From Streptomyces klenkii (GTDB lineage Bacteria > Actinomycetota > Actinomycetes > Streptomycetales > Streptomycetaceae): a stretch of DNA of 64,000 nt. The stretch lies in NCBI RefSeq assembly GCF_003626645.1, contig NZ_RBAM01000013.1:1-64000 (forward strand), given 5' to 3'. The notes under the pieces were generated by a model. The model saw only the letters and a program-made list of their open reading frames with translations. It was not told the DNA's origin and made no database searches. The translations under genes and the position numbers were made by a program. This document shows, one piece after another, positions 34,301 through 42,421 of this stretch (positions are counted from its first letter, which is position 1; each line of letters starts with the position of its first letter).

Positions 34301-35685
34301 CGGCAGCAAGCACCCCGGGCCCCCGGGACACCACAGGGGCCGGCCCGCAGGACGCGGCGGCCGCGGCCCGGCTCACCGCCGTGGCCCGCGAGCTGGCCGA
34401 GGCCGCCGGAGCGGTCCGGGCGGCGGGGCGGGCGGTCACGGCCGTCGCGAGCGACCCCGCGCTGCTCGCCTCGCTCGGCCGCTCGCCCCGCAGCGGCCTG
34501 CGGGCGGCGGGCGCCCTGGCCCGCGGCCTCACCGAGCCCGCCGGGCTCGGCCACGCCCCGGACGGCGGGCGGGCCGGGCACGCCGCCCGGCTGGCCGGCG
34601 TGGCCGCCCGCCGCGGGAGCCTGGCCGGCGACCTCGCGGCCACCGCGCTGCGGCTGCGGATCCGGCTGTGCGCGACCCGGCACGCCGAGTACGGGGCCGA
34701 GAGCCCGGTCCGGCGGATGCTCGTGGCCGTCGAAGCGGGCCTGCCCGCCCTGGCCCTGCGCATCCTCCGGGAGGACGTCCGCGTCCGCAGCGCCGGGCAC
34801 GCCCTGGCCGCGCTCGCCCCGGCGTGGGAAGAGGTGACGGCGTGGGACGCCCTGGCCGACGGCAACCCCTTCAACGACGCGGCGGCCTGGCACACCGTCA
34901 CGGGCACCCGCGTGCAGAGCGCTCCCCCGCCCGTCCCCCGGCCCCGCCGCTCCCCCGGCGCGGGCTCCCTCGCGGAGCCGCCGGACGGCGTGTTCCCGGA
35001 CGGCCTGGACGAGGACGGCGGCATCTGCGCCCACCTGCGCAACCTGGCTGCCCTGGGCCCGGGCAGGATGCTCACCCGGCAGGTCACGGGCCCGGACGGC
35101 ACCACCCGGTGCCTGGTGCTCCTGCCCGGACCGGAGTTCGTCCTGCCGCGCACCGCCTCCCCGGAGGGGTTGGTCGCGGCCGTCGCCGCACTCGGCTGCG
35201 GCGGCTCCCCGTACACGCTGGCCGCCCGCCACGCCCTCCGCCGCACCGTGCCCGACGGGATGCCGGTCGCGCTCGTCGGGCACGGCCTGGGCGGTGTGAC
35301 GGCCCTGCACCTGGCCGGCGGCCCGGGGCGGACCGGCCGGGCCGTCACGCACGTCGTCACCGTCGGCTCGCCCACCGGCTCCGGGCGGCTGCCCGCGCCC
35401 CGCGCCCGCGTCGCCGGGCTGGCCGAAGAGCACGACCTGATGCCCCGTCTGGAGGGCCGCAGCCCGGTCCCGGCCCTGCCCCCGCCGCCGTGCCCGTCCC
35501 CGGACCGGCTGGAGCTCGCCTGGACGGATCCCTCGTACGACCTCCCGCTGTGCCTCGGCGCGGAGGCGTACGCGCAGAGCCTCGACAAGAGCGCCCCCGA
35601 GGCCCGCGACCGGGTGGACGAGCTGCTCGCCGCCTACCGGGGCCGGCCCGGAAAGACCGCCGTCCACCGCCTCCCGGGCGGCTAG
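34297..35685 (+). CDS. Alpha/beta-hydrolase-like protein with the nucleophile serine replaced
   Basis: 462 residues. The first 200 are an Ala-rich helical region. The C-terminal part (about 250-440) resembles a lipase: the nucleophile-elbow strand VALVGHGLGGVTALHLAG is followed by VVTVGSPTGS. In the elbow GxSxG the serine position is G330, so ordinary esterase chemistry should be lost. It may bind lipid and deliver it to the neighbouring dioxygenase and P450, or be a scaffold. Translationally coupled to the P450 (ATGA); 66 bp before the dioxygenase. The hydrolase call rests on the elbow region only. Confidence 0.6.
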   Translation: MTAASTPGPRDTTGAGPQDAAAAARLTAVARELAEAAGAVRAAGRAVTAVASDPALLASLGRSPRSGLRAAGALARGLTEPAGLGHAPDGGRAGHAARLAGVAARRGSLAGDLAATALRLRIRLCATRHAEYGAESPVRRMLVAVEAGLPALALRILREDVRVRSAGHALAALAPAWEEVTAWDALADGNPFNDAAAWHTVTGTRVQSAPPPVPRPRRSPGAGSLAEPPDGVFPDGLDEDGGICAHLRNLAALGPGRMLTRQVTGPDGTTRCLVLLPGPEFVLPRTASPEGLVAAVAALGCGGSPYTLAARHALRRTVPDGMPVALVGHGLGGVTALHLAGGPGRTGRAVTHVVTVGSPTGSGRLPAPRARVAGLAEEHDLMPRLEGRSPVPALPPPPCPSPDRLELAWTDPSYDLPLCLGAEAYAQSLDKSAPEARDRVDELLAAYRGRPGKTAVHRLPGG

Positions 35686-35751
35686 GCCGGTGCGCCCGAG
35701 CACACGGAACTCCTTACGCACCACCCGCCGCAACCCTCACGGAGACTGTCG

Positions 35752-37527
35752 ATGACGCCGGTACCGCGCCGCCGCGAGTGGCACGACCTCCCCTTCCCCC
35801 TCGCGCTGCTGGACCTCAGAAGACAGCGGCAAGTGCTGCGGACGCACAATCTGTACGACACCTACGGGGCCGGCGGGGAGCGTCCCCGCACGCCCGTCGC
35901 CGAACTCCTCCCCCACCGCAGCTACGACGGCTCGGGCAACGACCCCGGCGACGCCGACATGGGCCGGGCGGGCACCCGCTTCGACCGCAACTGTGCGCTG
36001 CCCGAGACGTACCCCGAGCCCGAGGACGACGGGCTGCTCTCGCCCAGCCCCCGCGAGGTCAGCCGGCAGCTGCTGCGCCGCCGCTCCGGCTTCCGCCCGG
36101 CGACCGGGCTGAACCTGCTGGCCGCGGCGTGGATCCAGTTCCAGAACCACGGCTGGTTCAGCCACGGCGACAACCGCGCCGACCGGCCGCTCGACGTGCC
36201 GCTCGGCGCGGACGACGACTGGCCGCAGTGCCCGATGCTCGTGCGCCGCTCCCGCCCCGACCCCGTCCCCCGCACGGACACCACCCGGCCGCCCACGTAC
36301 GAGAACACCGTCAGCCACTGGTGGGACGGCTCCCAGCTCTACGGGTCGAGCGAGGAGCGGTGCCGCGCCCTGCGCACGGGCGAGCGCGGGAAGCTCGCCC
36401 TGGCCGGCGGGCGGCTGCCCGACGAGACCGCGCCCGGGCTGTCCGGCATCGACCTCACCGGCTTCAACGACAACTACTGGGTCGGGCTGTCCCTGCTGCA
36501 CACGCTCTTCGCCAAGGAGCACAACGCGATCTGCGACCGGATCGCCGCCGCCCACCCCACCTGGGGCGACGAACGGCTCTTCCAGACGGCCCGGCTCGTC
36601 AACACCGCCGTCATGGCCAAGATCCATACGGTCGAGTGGACCCCGGGGATCATCGCCCACCCGGTCACGCGGGCGGCCATGCACATGAACTGGTACGGGG
36701 TCCTGCCCGCGCGGGTGCGGCGCCGCACCGGCCGGTTCGGCAGCGGCGAGATGCTGTTCGGCATCCCCGGCTCCCCCACCGACCACCACGCCGCGCCGTA
36801 CTCGATGACGGAGGAGTTCGTCTCCGCGTACCGGATGCATCCGCTGATCCGCGACGAGTACGCCGTCCACTCGCACCGCACGGGCGCGCTCGTCGAGCGG
36901 ACCGGCTTCGACGAGCTCCAGGCCCTGGCCACGCGGCCCGCGGTGGACAAGTACGGCGTCTCCGACCTGCTGTACTCCTTCGGCATCATGAACCCCGGCG
37001 ACATCACCCTGCACAACCACCCCGACTGCCTGCGCGACCTCGTCCGGATCTCCGGCGAGCACGTCGACGTCGGCGCGGTCGACGTGCTGCGCGACCGCGA
37101 GCGGGGCGTGCCCCGCTACACCGCCTTCCGGGCCGCGCTGCACCGCCCGCCCGTCTCCGGCTTCGAGGAGCTGACCGGCGGTGACGTGGGGCTCGCCGCG
37201 GAGCTGCGCGAGGTCTACGACGGGCGGCTCGACCGCGTCGACACCATGGTCGGCATGTACGCCGAACGGCGGCCGCGGGGGTTCGCGTTCAGCGACACGG
37301 CGTTCCGGCTGTTCGCCCTGATGGCCTCCCGGCGGCTGAAGAGCGACCGCTTCTTCACCCGGGACTACCGCCCCGGGATCTACACCGCCGAGGGCATGGA
37401 GTGGATCGACCGCACCGGCATGGCCGACGTGCTCCTGCGCCACCACCCGGAGCTGGCCCCGGCGTTGCGGGGGGTGCGCAACGCGTTCGCGCCCTGGCGG
37501 ATGCTGCGGCCCGGGGGGATCCGGTGA
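35752..37527 (+). CDS. Heme-dependent fatty-acid dioxygenase (cyclooxygenase/Ppo-like peroxidase superfamily)
   Basis: 591 residues of the animal heme peroxidase/cyclooxygenase superfamily. Distal His is H133 (QFQNHGWFSHG). The catalytic tyrosine and proximal heme ligand are Y360 and H363 in SAYRMHPLI, equivalent to Tyr385 and His388 of cyclooxygenase. Also typical are HWWDGSQLYGS and LLHTLFAKEHNAICD. No signal peptide. It probably oxygenates unsaturated fatty acids to hydroperoxides. The P450 two genes upstream could rearrange these, reproducing as separate genes the dioxygenase-P450 fusion of fungal Ppo/linoleate diol synthases. The ATG follows ACGGAGACTG. Confidence 0.88.
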   Translation: MTPVPRRREWHDLPFPLALLDLRRQRQVLRTHNLYDTYGAGGERPRTPVAELLPHRSYDGSGNDPGDADMGRAGTRFDRNCALPETYPEPEDDGLLSPSPREVSRQLLRRRSGFRPATGLNLLAAAWIQFQNHGWFSHGDNRADRPLDVPLGADDDWPQCPMLVRRSRPDPVPRTDTTRPPTYENTVSHWWDGSQLYGSSEERCRALRTGERGKLALAGGRLPDETAPGLSGIDLTGFNDNYWVGLSLLHTLFAKEHNAICDRIAAAHPTWGDERLFQTARLVNTAVMAKIHTVEWTPGIIAHPVTRAAMHMNWYGVLPARVRRRTGRFGSGEMLFGIPGSPTDHHAAPYSMTEEFVSAYRMHPLIRDEYAVHSHRTGALVERTGFDELQALATRPAVDKYGVSDLLYSFGIMNPGDITLHNHPDCLRDLVRISGEHVDVGAVDVLRDRERGVPRYTAFRAALHRPPVSGFEELTGGDVGLAAELREVYDGRLDRVDTMVGMYAERRPRGFAFSDTAFRLFALMASRRLKSDRFFTRDYRPGIYTAEGMEWIDRTGMADVLLRHHPELAPALRGVRNAFAPWRMLRPGGIR

Positions 37528-37820
37528 TGGGCGGGGGCGCGGAGCACGCGCCCTGGTCACAGCCCGTCCGGGCGCAGGCCGCCTCGCTGCGGGAGCAGGC
37601 GGCCCGGCTGCGGTCGAGCGCGGAGGAGGTGGCGTCGCTGGGGGCGGAGGGCGCCGCGCTGCGCAAGCGGATGGTCGCCCACGCGGACCGCGCCGAGACG
37701 GCCGCGCGCTCCCTGGAACGCGCGGCGGAGTCCTTGGCTCACCACGAGGCGGTCCTGGCGGCCTTGGACCGCCGCCTGGAGGAGGGCGGCTCCGGCCCGC
37801 TGCGGCCGCGGTGGCGGTAG
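37527..37820 (+). CDS. Small coiled-coil protein at the end of the dioxygenase operon
   Basis: 97 residues, almost wholly a predicted coiled coil (residues 12-88: heptads of Ala, Leu, Arg, Glu). The ATG shares one base with the dioxygenase stop (TGATG), so it is translationally coupled. It may be a small adaptor or oligomerisation partner; no family recognised. Confidence 0.6.
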   Translation: MGGGAEHAPWSQPVRAQAASLREQAARLRSSAEEVASLGAEGAALRKRMVAHADRAETAARSLERAAESLAHHEAVLAALDRRLEEGGSGPLRPRWR

Positions 37821-37942
37821 GCCCACCGGGCGGCCCGGAGCCGTAGGCGACCGAGCCGCCGTCCGGATTCCGCCGGACCCTCGCCATCGTGGCCGCGCGC
37901 ATCGCGGCGGGTGCTTGCGCTGCCGCAAGCATGTGAGCACCG

Positions 37943-37985
37943 TCGCCGCGACGAAGGACCACGACAGTGGAGCCCGGCGGTGCCG
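37943..37985 (+). repeat. Double-hairpin intergenic repeat, copy C
   Basis: A degenerate left box (TCGCCGCGACGAAGG), 16 bp, then an exact CCGGCGGTGCCG. The interval shares ACCAC, GTGGAGC and the right box with copy D 121 bp away. Lies in the 310-bp region 37821-38130, which otherwise shows no gene. Confidence 0.55.
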
Positions 37986-38060
37986 GCACTGCCGTCCAGG
38001 CGGTCGGCGCCGGCGCCCGGGCGGCAGGGCCGGAGGGGGCGCCGGCGGCACCCCCTCCCT

Positions 38061-38106
38061 CCGCCGCCGTGGCGAGCAACCACAAGCGTGGAGCCCGGCG
38101 GTGCCG
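38061..38106 (+). repeat. Double-hairpin intergenic repeat, copy D
   Basis: CCGCCGCCGTGGCGA, 19 bp, then CCGGCGGTGCCG. Direct repeat of copy C. It probably also serves as a transcription barrier between the dioxygenase operon and the convergent winged-helix gene. Confidence 0.62.
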
Positions 38107-38130
38107 ACGCCGCGGCAGTCCGGCGCGGCC

Positions 38131-38475
38131 TTAACGGGCCGCCAGCGCTCCCGCCGGTTCCCGGGCGTACCAGCGGTCGGCGCGGAGTTCGGCCAGGCCC
38201 TGGTCCGCGAGGCCCTGGACGTGCTTGGTGACCGTGCGCGGCTGGTAGCCCGCGGACGCGCACAGCTCTTCCAGGGAGGCCCCGGCGGCGCCGCACGTGC
38301 GCAGGCTCTCCCAGGTGCGCGCGGCGTGCCTGCCGAGCCCGGTCTCCTGCTCCAGGGGCTGCTGGGCCACCGTCACGGCCGGCCGCACGGGCATCACGCG
38401 GGGGCGGGCCGCGCCGACCGGCCGCGGTGTGCGGTTGACCCTGCGGTGCCTGCGGCCCTTCTGGCGTTTGCTCAT
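38131..38475 (-). CDS. Winged-helix DNA-binding protein
   Basis: 114 residues. A basic N-terminal arm (MSKRQKGRRHRR) precedes a winged helix (about 45-105) with recognition-helix-like SLEELCASAGYQPRTVTKHVQGL and a wing ending ADRWYARE. MarR/ArsR-like fold; target unknown. The ATG at 38475 is chosen over a frame that runs into the divergent response regulator. Divergent from the two-component system, which it could regulate. Confidence 0.65.
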   Translation of the reverse strand: MSKRQKGRRHRRVNRTPRPVGAARPRVMPVRPAVTVAQQPLEQETGLGRHAARTWESLRTCGAAGASLEELCASAGYQPRTVTKHVQGLADQGLAELRADRWYAREPAGALAAR

Positions 38476-38647
38476 GGATGTACCACTGCTCCGTCCTGTG
38501 GCGGGGTGCGTGCTGCGTGCTCTCCCCCGGGTCAACCCGGCGGTCATCAGGCGGTTACGGCCCTGTCTCCGAGTGTGCGGGACATCACGCGCGAGCCAGG
38601 AAGGACGCGCCGCAAGTGCTTCTGGTGGCATATGTGACGCTTGGGAC

Positions 38648-39331
38648 GTGCGCATTCTGATAGTGGAGGACGAGGCCGGACTGGCCGATTCGCTGCGGCA
38701 CGGCCTGTCCGCCGAGGGCCATCTGGTCGACGCCGTCCACGACGGGCACCGCGGTCTGGAGGCGGCGCTCACCGGCGTGTACGACGTGATCGTCCTGGAC
38801 GTGATGCTGCCGGGGCTGAGCGGCTACGAGATCTGCCGGCGGCTGCGCGGGCTCGGCCAGTGGACGCCGGTGCTGATGCTCACCGCCAAGGACGGCGAGT
38901 ACGACGAGGCGGAGGGGCTGGACGCGGGGGCGGACGACTACCTGTCGAAGCCGTTCTCGTTCGTCGTACTGCTCGCCCGGCTGCGCGCCCTGGGCCGCCG
39001 CCGGGGCCCGGCGGCGGCGCTCCCGCTGCGCGCCGGGGACCTGGTGCTGGATCCCGCGGCGCGCCGCTGCGCGCGCGGCGGGCGGGAGATCGAGCTGACC
39101 GCGCGCGAGCTGTCCGTCCTGCGGTACCTGATGGCGAACGCCGGGCAGGCGGTCGCCAAGCGGGACATCCTGGACGAGGTCTGGGACTTCCCCGGCGACA
39201 CGGACCCGAACATCGTCGAGGTCTACATCTCCTCGCTGCGCAAGAAGATCGACGCGCCGTTCGGCCGGCGCACCATCGTGACGGTGCACGGCACCGGCTA
39301 CCGCATCGACCCGGACGACGGATGCGCGTGA
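38648..39331 (+). CDS. OmpR-family response regulator
   Basis: 227 residues. The receiver domain (1-118) has acidic residues E7/D8, phospho-acceptor D51 (VIVLDVMLPG), Thr in LMLTAKD and Lys in LSKPFS. The C-terminal winged helix (about 130-225; LTARELSVLRYLMANAGQ and HGTGYRIDPDD) is OmpR/PhoB type. The GTG start has no clear ribosome site. Overlaps the kinase gene by 10 bp. Target genes unknown; the SEDS gene downstream is a candidate. Confidence 0.92.
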   Translation: MRILIVEDEAGLADSLRHGLSAEGHLVDAVHDGHRGLEAALTGVYDVIVLDVMLPGLSGYEICRRLRGLGQWTPVLMLTAKDGEYDEAEGLDAGADDYLSKPFSFVVLLARLRALGRRRGPAAALPLRAGDLVLDPAARRCARGGREIELTARELSVLRYLMANAGQAVAKRDILDEVWDFPGDTDPNIVEVYISSLRKKIDAPFGRRTIVTVHGTGYRIDPDDGCA

Positions 39332-40818
39332 GACTTCCCTCGTCCCTGCCGTGGAGGCTGCGGCCGCCCCGTACGGTACGGGGCCGGTGCGCGGCCGCGG
39401 CGGCGCTGGCGATGGCCGTGGTCCTCGGCGTGGGCGGCACCTGGCTGTACTTGGTGCTGCGCGCCAACCTGCTGGACACCACGACCGGCCGCACCGAGCT
39501 GGCCGCCCGCGAGGTGGCGGCGCAGGCGGACGCCGGGGAGCTGCCCGCGCTGCTGGCCGCGCCGCGCGCGGGCGTCGACATCGTGCTCGTCCTGGACGCG
39601 GACGGCCGGGTCGTCGCGACGACCCGGCCGTCGGCGGAGGCCCTCGCCGAGGAGCTGGCGCCGCTGCGCCCGGAGGCCGGCCGGGACTCGGCCCACCGCA
39701 TCCTGTCCGGGGCGCGGGCGGCGGGCGGCGGCCGGGCCGGCGAACCGGACCGTGCCGACGTGGTGGCCGTCCGCGCCCCGGCGCCGCCGGGGCCGGGCGG
39801 GGAGCGGCACGAGCGGTACGTGTACGCGCTGACCGTCCTCAACGACGTCGACGGCGCCACGCACGCCGTCGCGGTCGGGCTCCTGGCGGGCGCGCCGCCG
39901 CTGATCGCCCTGGCCGCGGCCATCGCGTGGGCGGTGACGGGGCTGGCCCTGCGGCCGGTGACCACGATCCGCACGGAGCTGGCCGCCGTCACGGCGAGCG
40001 CGCTGGACCGGCGGGTGCCGGTGCCGGCGGCCGGCGACGAGGTGACGCAGCTGGCCCGTACGGTCAACGCCACGCTGGACCGGCTGGAGCTGGCGGTCGG
40101 CCGGCAGCGGCAGTTCGTCGCGGACGCCTCGCACGAGCTGCGCAACCCCGTGGCCGCGGTGCGCTCCCGGCTGGAGGTCGCGCTGGCCGCGCCCGGCGGG
40201 CCGTCGCCGGAGGCCGTCGGCGCGGCGCTGGAGGACACCGTCAGGTTGCAGCGCGTGGCGGCGGACCTGCTGCTCCTGGCCCGGTTCGACGCGCGGGCGC
40301 CGATGGCCGCCGCGGAGCCGGCGGACCTCGCGCTGCTGGCGGCCGAGGAGGCGGCCCGCCGGCCGGCGCCGCGGGTGCCGGTGAGCGTGCGCGCGGGCGC
40401 CCCGGTACCGTTGCGCGGCCGGACCGGCCAGCTGGAGCGCCTGCTGGCGAACCTGGTCGACAACGCGCTGCGGCACGCCGCCTCCCGCGTGGTGATCACG
40501 GCGTCGCTCGACGAGGCGGCGGGGCGGGCGGTGCTGGAGGTGGCCGACGACGGGCCGGGGATCCCGGAGGAGGAGCGCGAGCGGGTCTTCGAGCGCTTCG
40601 TGCGGCTGGACGCGGCGCGCACCCGGGAGAGCGGCGGCAGCGGGCTGGGCCTGGCCATCGCCCGGGAGATCGCGCGGGCCCACGGCGGGAGCCTGGAGGC
40701 GGCGCCCGGCGGGGAGCCGGGCGGGAAGGGCGCGCGGCTGGTGGCGCGGTTCCCGGTGACCGGCGGGCCGGCTGACCCGGTGGCCGGGTCCCCACCGCAC
40801 GGAACATCCGATTCCTGA
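39322..40818 (+). CDS. Sensor histidine kinase
   Basis: 498 residues. TM1 at about 24-46, an extracytoplasmic sensor of about 130 residues, TM2 at about 190-212, HAMP, HisKA with phospho-accepting H271 (DASHELRNPVAAVRS), then HATPase_c with LVDNALRHAA (N-box), VADDGPGIP (G1) and SGGSGLGLAIAREIA (G2). It pairs with the overlapping response regulator. A perfect hairpin overlapping its stop codon ends the operon. Confidence 0.93.
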   Translation: MRVRLPSSLPWRLRPPRTVRGRCAAAAALAMAVVLGVGGTWLYLVLRANLLDTTTGRTELAAREVAAQADAGELPALLAAPRAGVDIVLVLDADGRVVATTRPSAEALAEELAPLRPEAGRDSAHRILSGARAAGGGRAGEPDRADVVAVRAPAPPGPGGERHERYVYALTVLNDVDGATHAVAVGLLAGAPPLIALAAAIAWAVTGLALRPVTTIRTELAAVTASALDRRVPVPAAGDEVTQLARTVNATLDRLELAVGRQRQFVADASHELRNPVAAVRSRLEVALAAPGGPSPEAVGAALEDTVRLQRVAADLLLLARFDARAPMAAAEPADLALLAAEEAARRPAPRVPVSVRAGAPVPLRGRTGQLERLLANLVDNALRHAASRVVITASLDEAAGRAVLEVADDGPGIPEEERERVFERFVRLDAARTRESGGSGLGLAIAREIARAHGGSLEAAPGGEPGGKGARLVARFPVTGGPADPVAGSPPHGTSDS

Positions 40819-40835
40819 ACGTCCGTTCAGGAATC
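40810..40835 (+). terminator. Intrinsic terminator overlapping the histidine kinase stop
   Basis: GATTCCTGAAC and GTTCAGGAATC form an 11-bp perfect stem with a GTCC loop, followed a few bases later by TTTTCTTC. The kinase TGA lies inside the first arm. Confidence 0.75.
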
Positions 40836-40865
40836 TCAGCTTTTCTTCAGGCCGGTCCCCCGATA

Positions 40866-42263
40866 GTGATCGGTGTGACCGTGGATTCCGTGCACCTCGA
40901 CGGCAGTGACGAGCACCGCGTGCGGGCGCGGGGCCCGTCGGCGGCCGTGCGGCGGGGCCGCGAGGCGCTGCTGCTCGGCCTGGCCGTGCTGATCAGTTGC
41001 TTCGGCTACGTGTACACCGGCCTCGCGACGACCGGCCGGGTCCCGGACGGCTTCGCCGGGTTCGCGGGCGCCATGGGGTGCCTCGCGCTCGTGCCGCACC
41101 TGGCGGCGCGCCGCTGGGCCCCGTACGCCGACCCGCTGATCCTTCCGCTGGCCGTGCTGCTGTCGGGGATCGGCCTGGTGCTGCTGTACCGGCTGGACTT
41201 CTCGTACGCCGCGCGCTACTCCTCGGAGCCGACGGCCGCCGGCCAGCTGATGTGGACGGTCATCGGCGTGAGCTTGTGCGTGGGCGTGCTGATCGTCCTG
41301 AAGGACCACCGCCGGCTCCAGCGGTACATCTTCCTGACGATGGCCGTGGCGCTGGTGCTGCTGATGGCCCCGGCGTTCTTCCCCGGCGACACCTACGGCG
41401 CCAAGCGGTGGATCTTCATCGGCTCGCTGTCGTTCCAGCCGGGCGAGTTCGTCAAGACCATGATCGCGGTGTTCTTCGCGGGCTATCTGGTGATCCACCG
41501 GGACGCGCTGGCGCTCACGGGACGCAAGGTGCTGGGGGTGCGGCTGCCGCCCGGCCGGCAGCTCGCGCCGATCCTGACGGTGTGGGTGCTGAGCCTGCTG
41601 GTGCTCGTCTTCGAGCGCGATCTGGGCACGTCACTGATCTTCTTCGGGCTGTTCGTGGTGATGCTGTACGTGGCGACCGAGCGGTTCAGCTGGGTGCTGT
41701 GCGGGGTGCTGATGGCGGCGGCGGGCGCGGTCGTCGTCGGCTCGGCGGAGCCGCACGTCAAGGGCCGCATCGACGCCTGGCAGCACCCGTTCGCCGCGCT
41801 GCACAGTCAGAGCGCCGGCTCGGACCAGCTCGCGAAGGCGCTGTTCGGCTTCGGCAGCGGCGGCGTGACCGGCACGGGCCTGGGCACGGGCCACCCCGAC
41901 CTGATCGGCTTCGCCGGCCGCAGCGACTTCATCCTCACCACGGTCGGCGAGGAGCTGGGCCTGGCCGGCACGATGGTCGTGCTGATGCTCTACGCGCTGC
42001 TGGCCCAGCGGGGCCTGAGCACGGCCGTGGCCCTGCGCGACCCGTTCGGGAAGCTGCTGGCGGTGGGCCTCTCGGCGGCCCTGGCCTTGCAGGTCTTCGT
42101 CGTGGCGGGCGGAGTGCTGGGCCTGATCCCGCTGACCGGCAAGGCGCTGCCGTTCCTCGCCAAGAGCGGCTCCTCGCTCGTCGCCAACTGGCTGATGGTG
42201 GCGCTGCTGATACGGATCAGCGACAGCGCGGGCCGGGCGCGCGCCGCGGGCGGGACCGGATGA
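40866..42263 (+). CDS. SEDS-family peptidoglycan glycosyltransferase (FtsW/RodA/SpoVE)
   Basis: 465 residues with about ten transmembrane helices. The SEDS motif ERDLGTSLIFFG and the extracytoplasmic GSLSFQPGEFVK, KALFGFGSGGVTGTGLG and GEELGLAG segments are diagnostic. It polymerises lipid II together with a class B PBP. No PBP gene lies beside it, so its partner is elsewhere and cell-division versus elongation cannot be decided. Several GTG codons (40866, 40875, 40881) compete as start; none has a strong ribosome site. Confidence 0.9.
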   Translation: MIGVTVDSVHLDGSDEHRVRARGPSAAVRRGREALLLGLAVLISCFGYVYTGLATTGRVPDGFAGFAGAMGCLALVPHLAARRWAPYADPLILPLAVLLSGIGLVLLYRLDFSYAARYSSEPTAAGQLMWTVIGVSLCVGVLIVLKDHRRLQRYIFLTMAVALVLLMAPAFFPGDTYGAKRWIFIGSLSFQPGEFVKTMIAVFFAGYLVIHRDALALTGRKVLGVRLPPGRQLAPILTVWVLSLLVLVFERDLGTSLIFFGLFVVMLYVATERFSWVLCGVLMAAAGAVVVGSAEPHVKGRIDAWQHPFAALHSQSAGSDQLAKALFGFGSGGVTGTGLGTGHPDLIGFAGRSDFILTTVGEELGLAGTMVVLMLYALLAQRGLSTAVALRDPFGKLLAVGLSAALALQVFVVAGGVLGLIPLTGKALPFLAKSGSSLVANWLMVALLIRISDSAGRARAAGGTG

Positions 42264-42421
42264 CGGCTTTTCGGTCGTGAAGGAGCGCCGGGCGACGCCT
42301 TGTTGACTGAGGCACCCATTTTTGCGGAGGCTTGGGTTACCGCCGGACGGCCGCACGGCCGGCGGCGGTACGGGGGAGCCACGGAATTCGCAAGAAGACC
42401 AGGTAGGAAAGAGGCGCCCGG

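Noticed and set aside
34059..37184. A 1041-codon plus-strand frame across the hydrolase-like and dioxygenase genes
   Set aside because: Arg/Pro repeats typical of a shadow frame; it runs through two genes with intact catalytic motifs in other frames.
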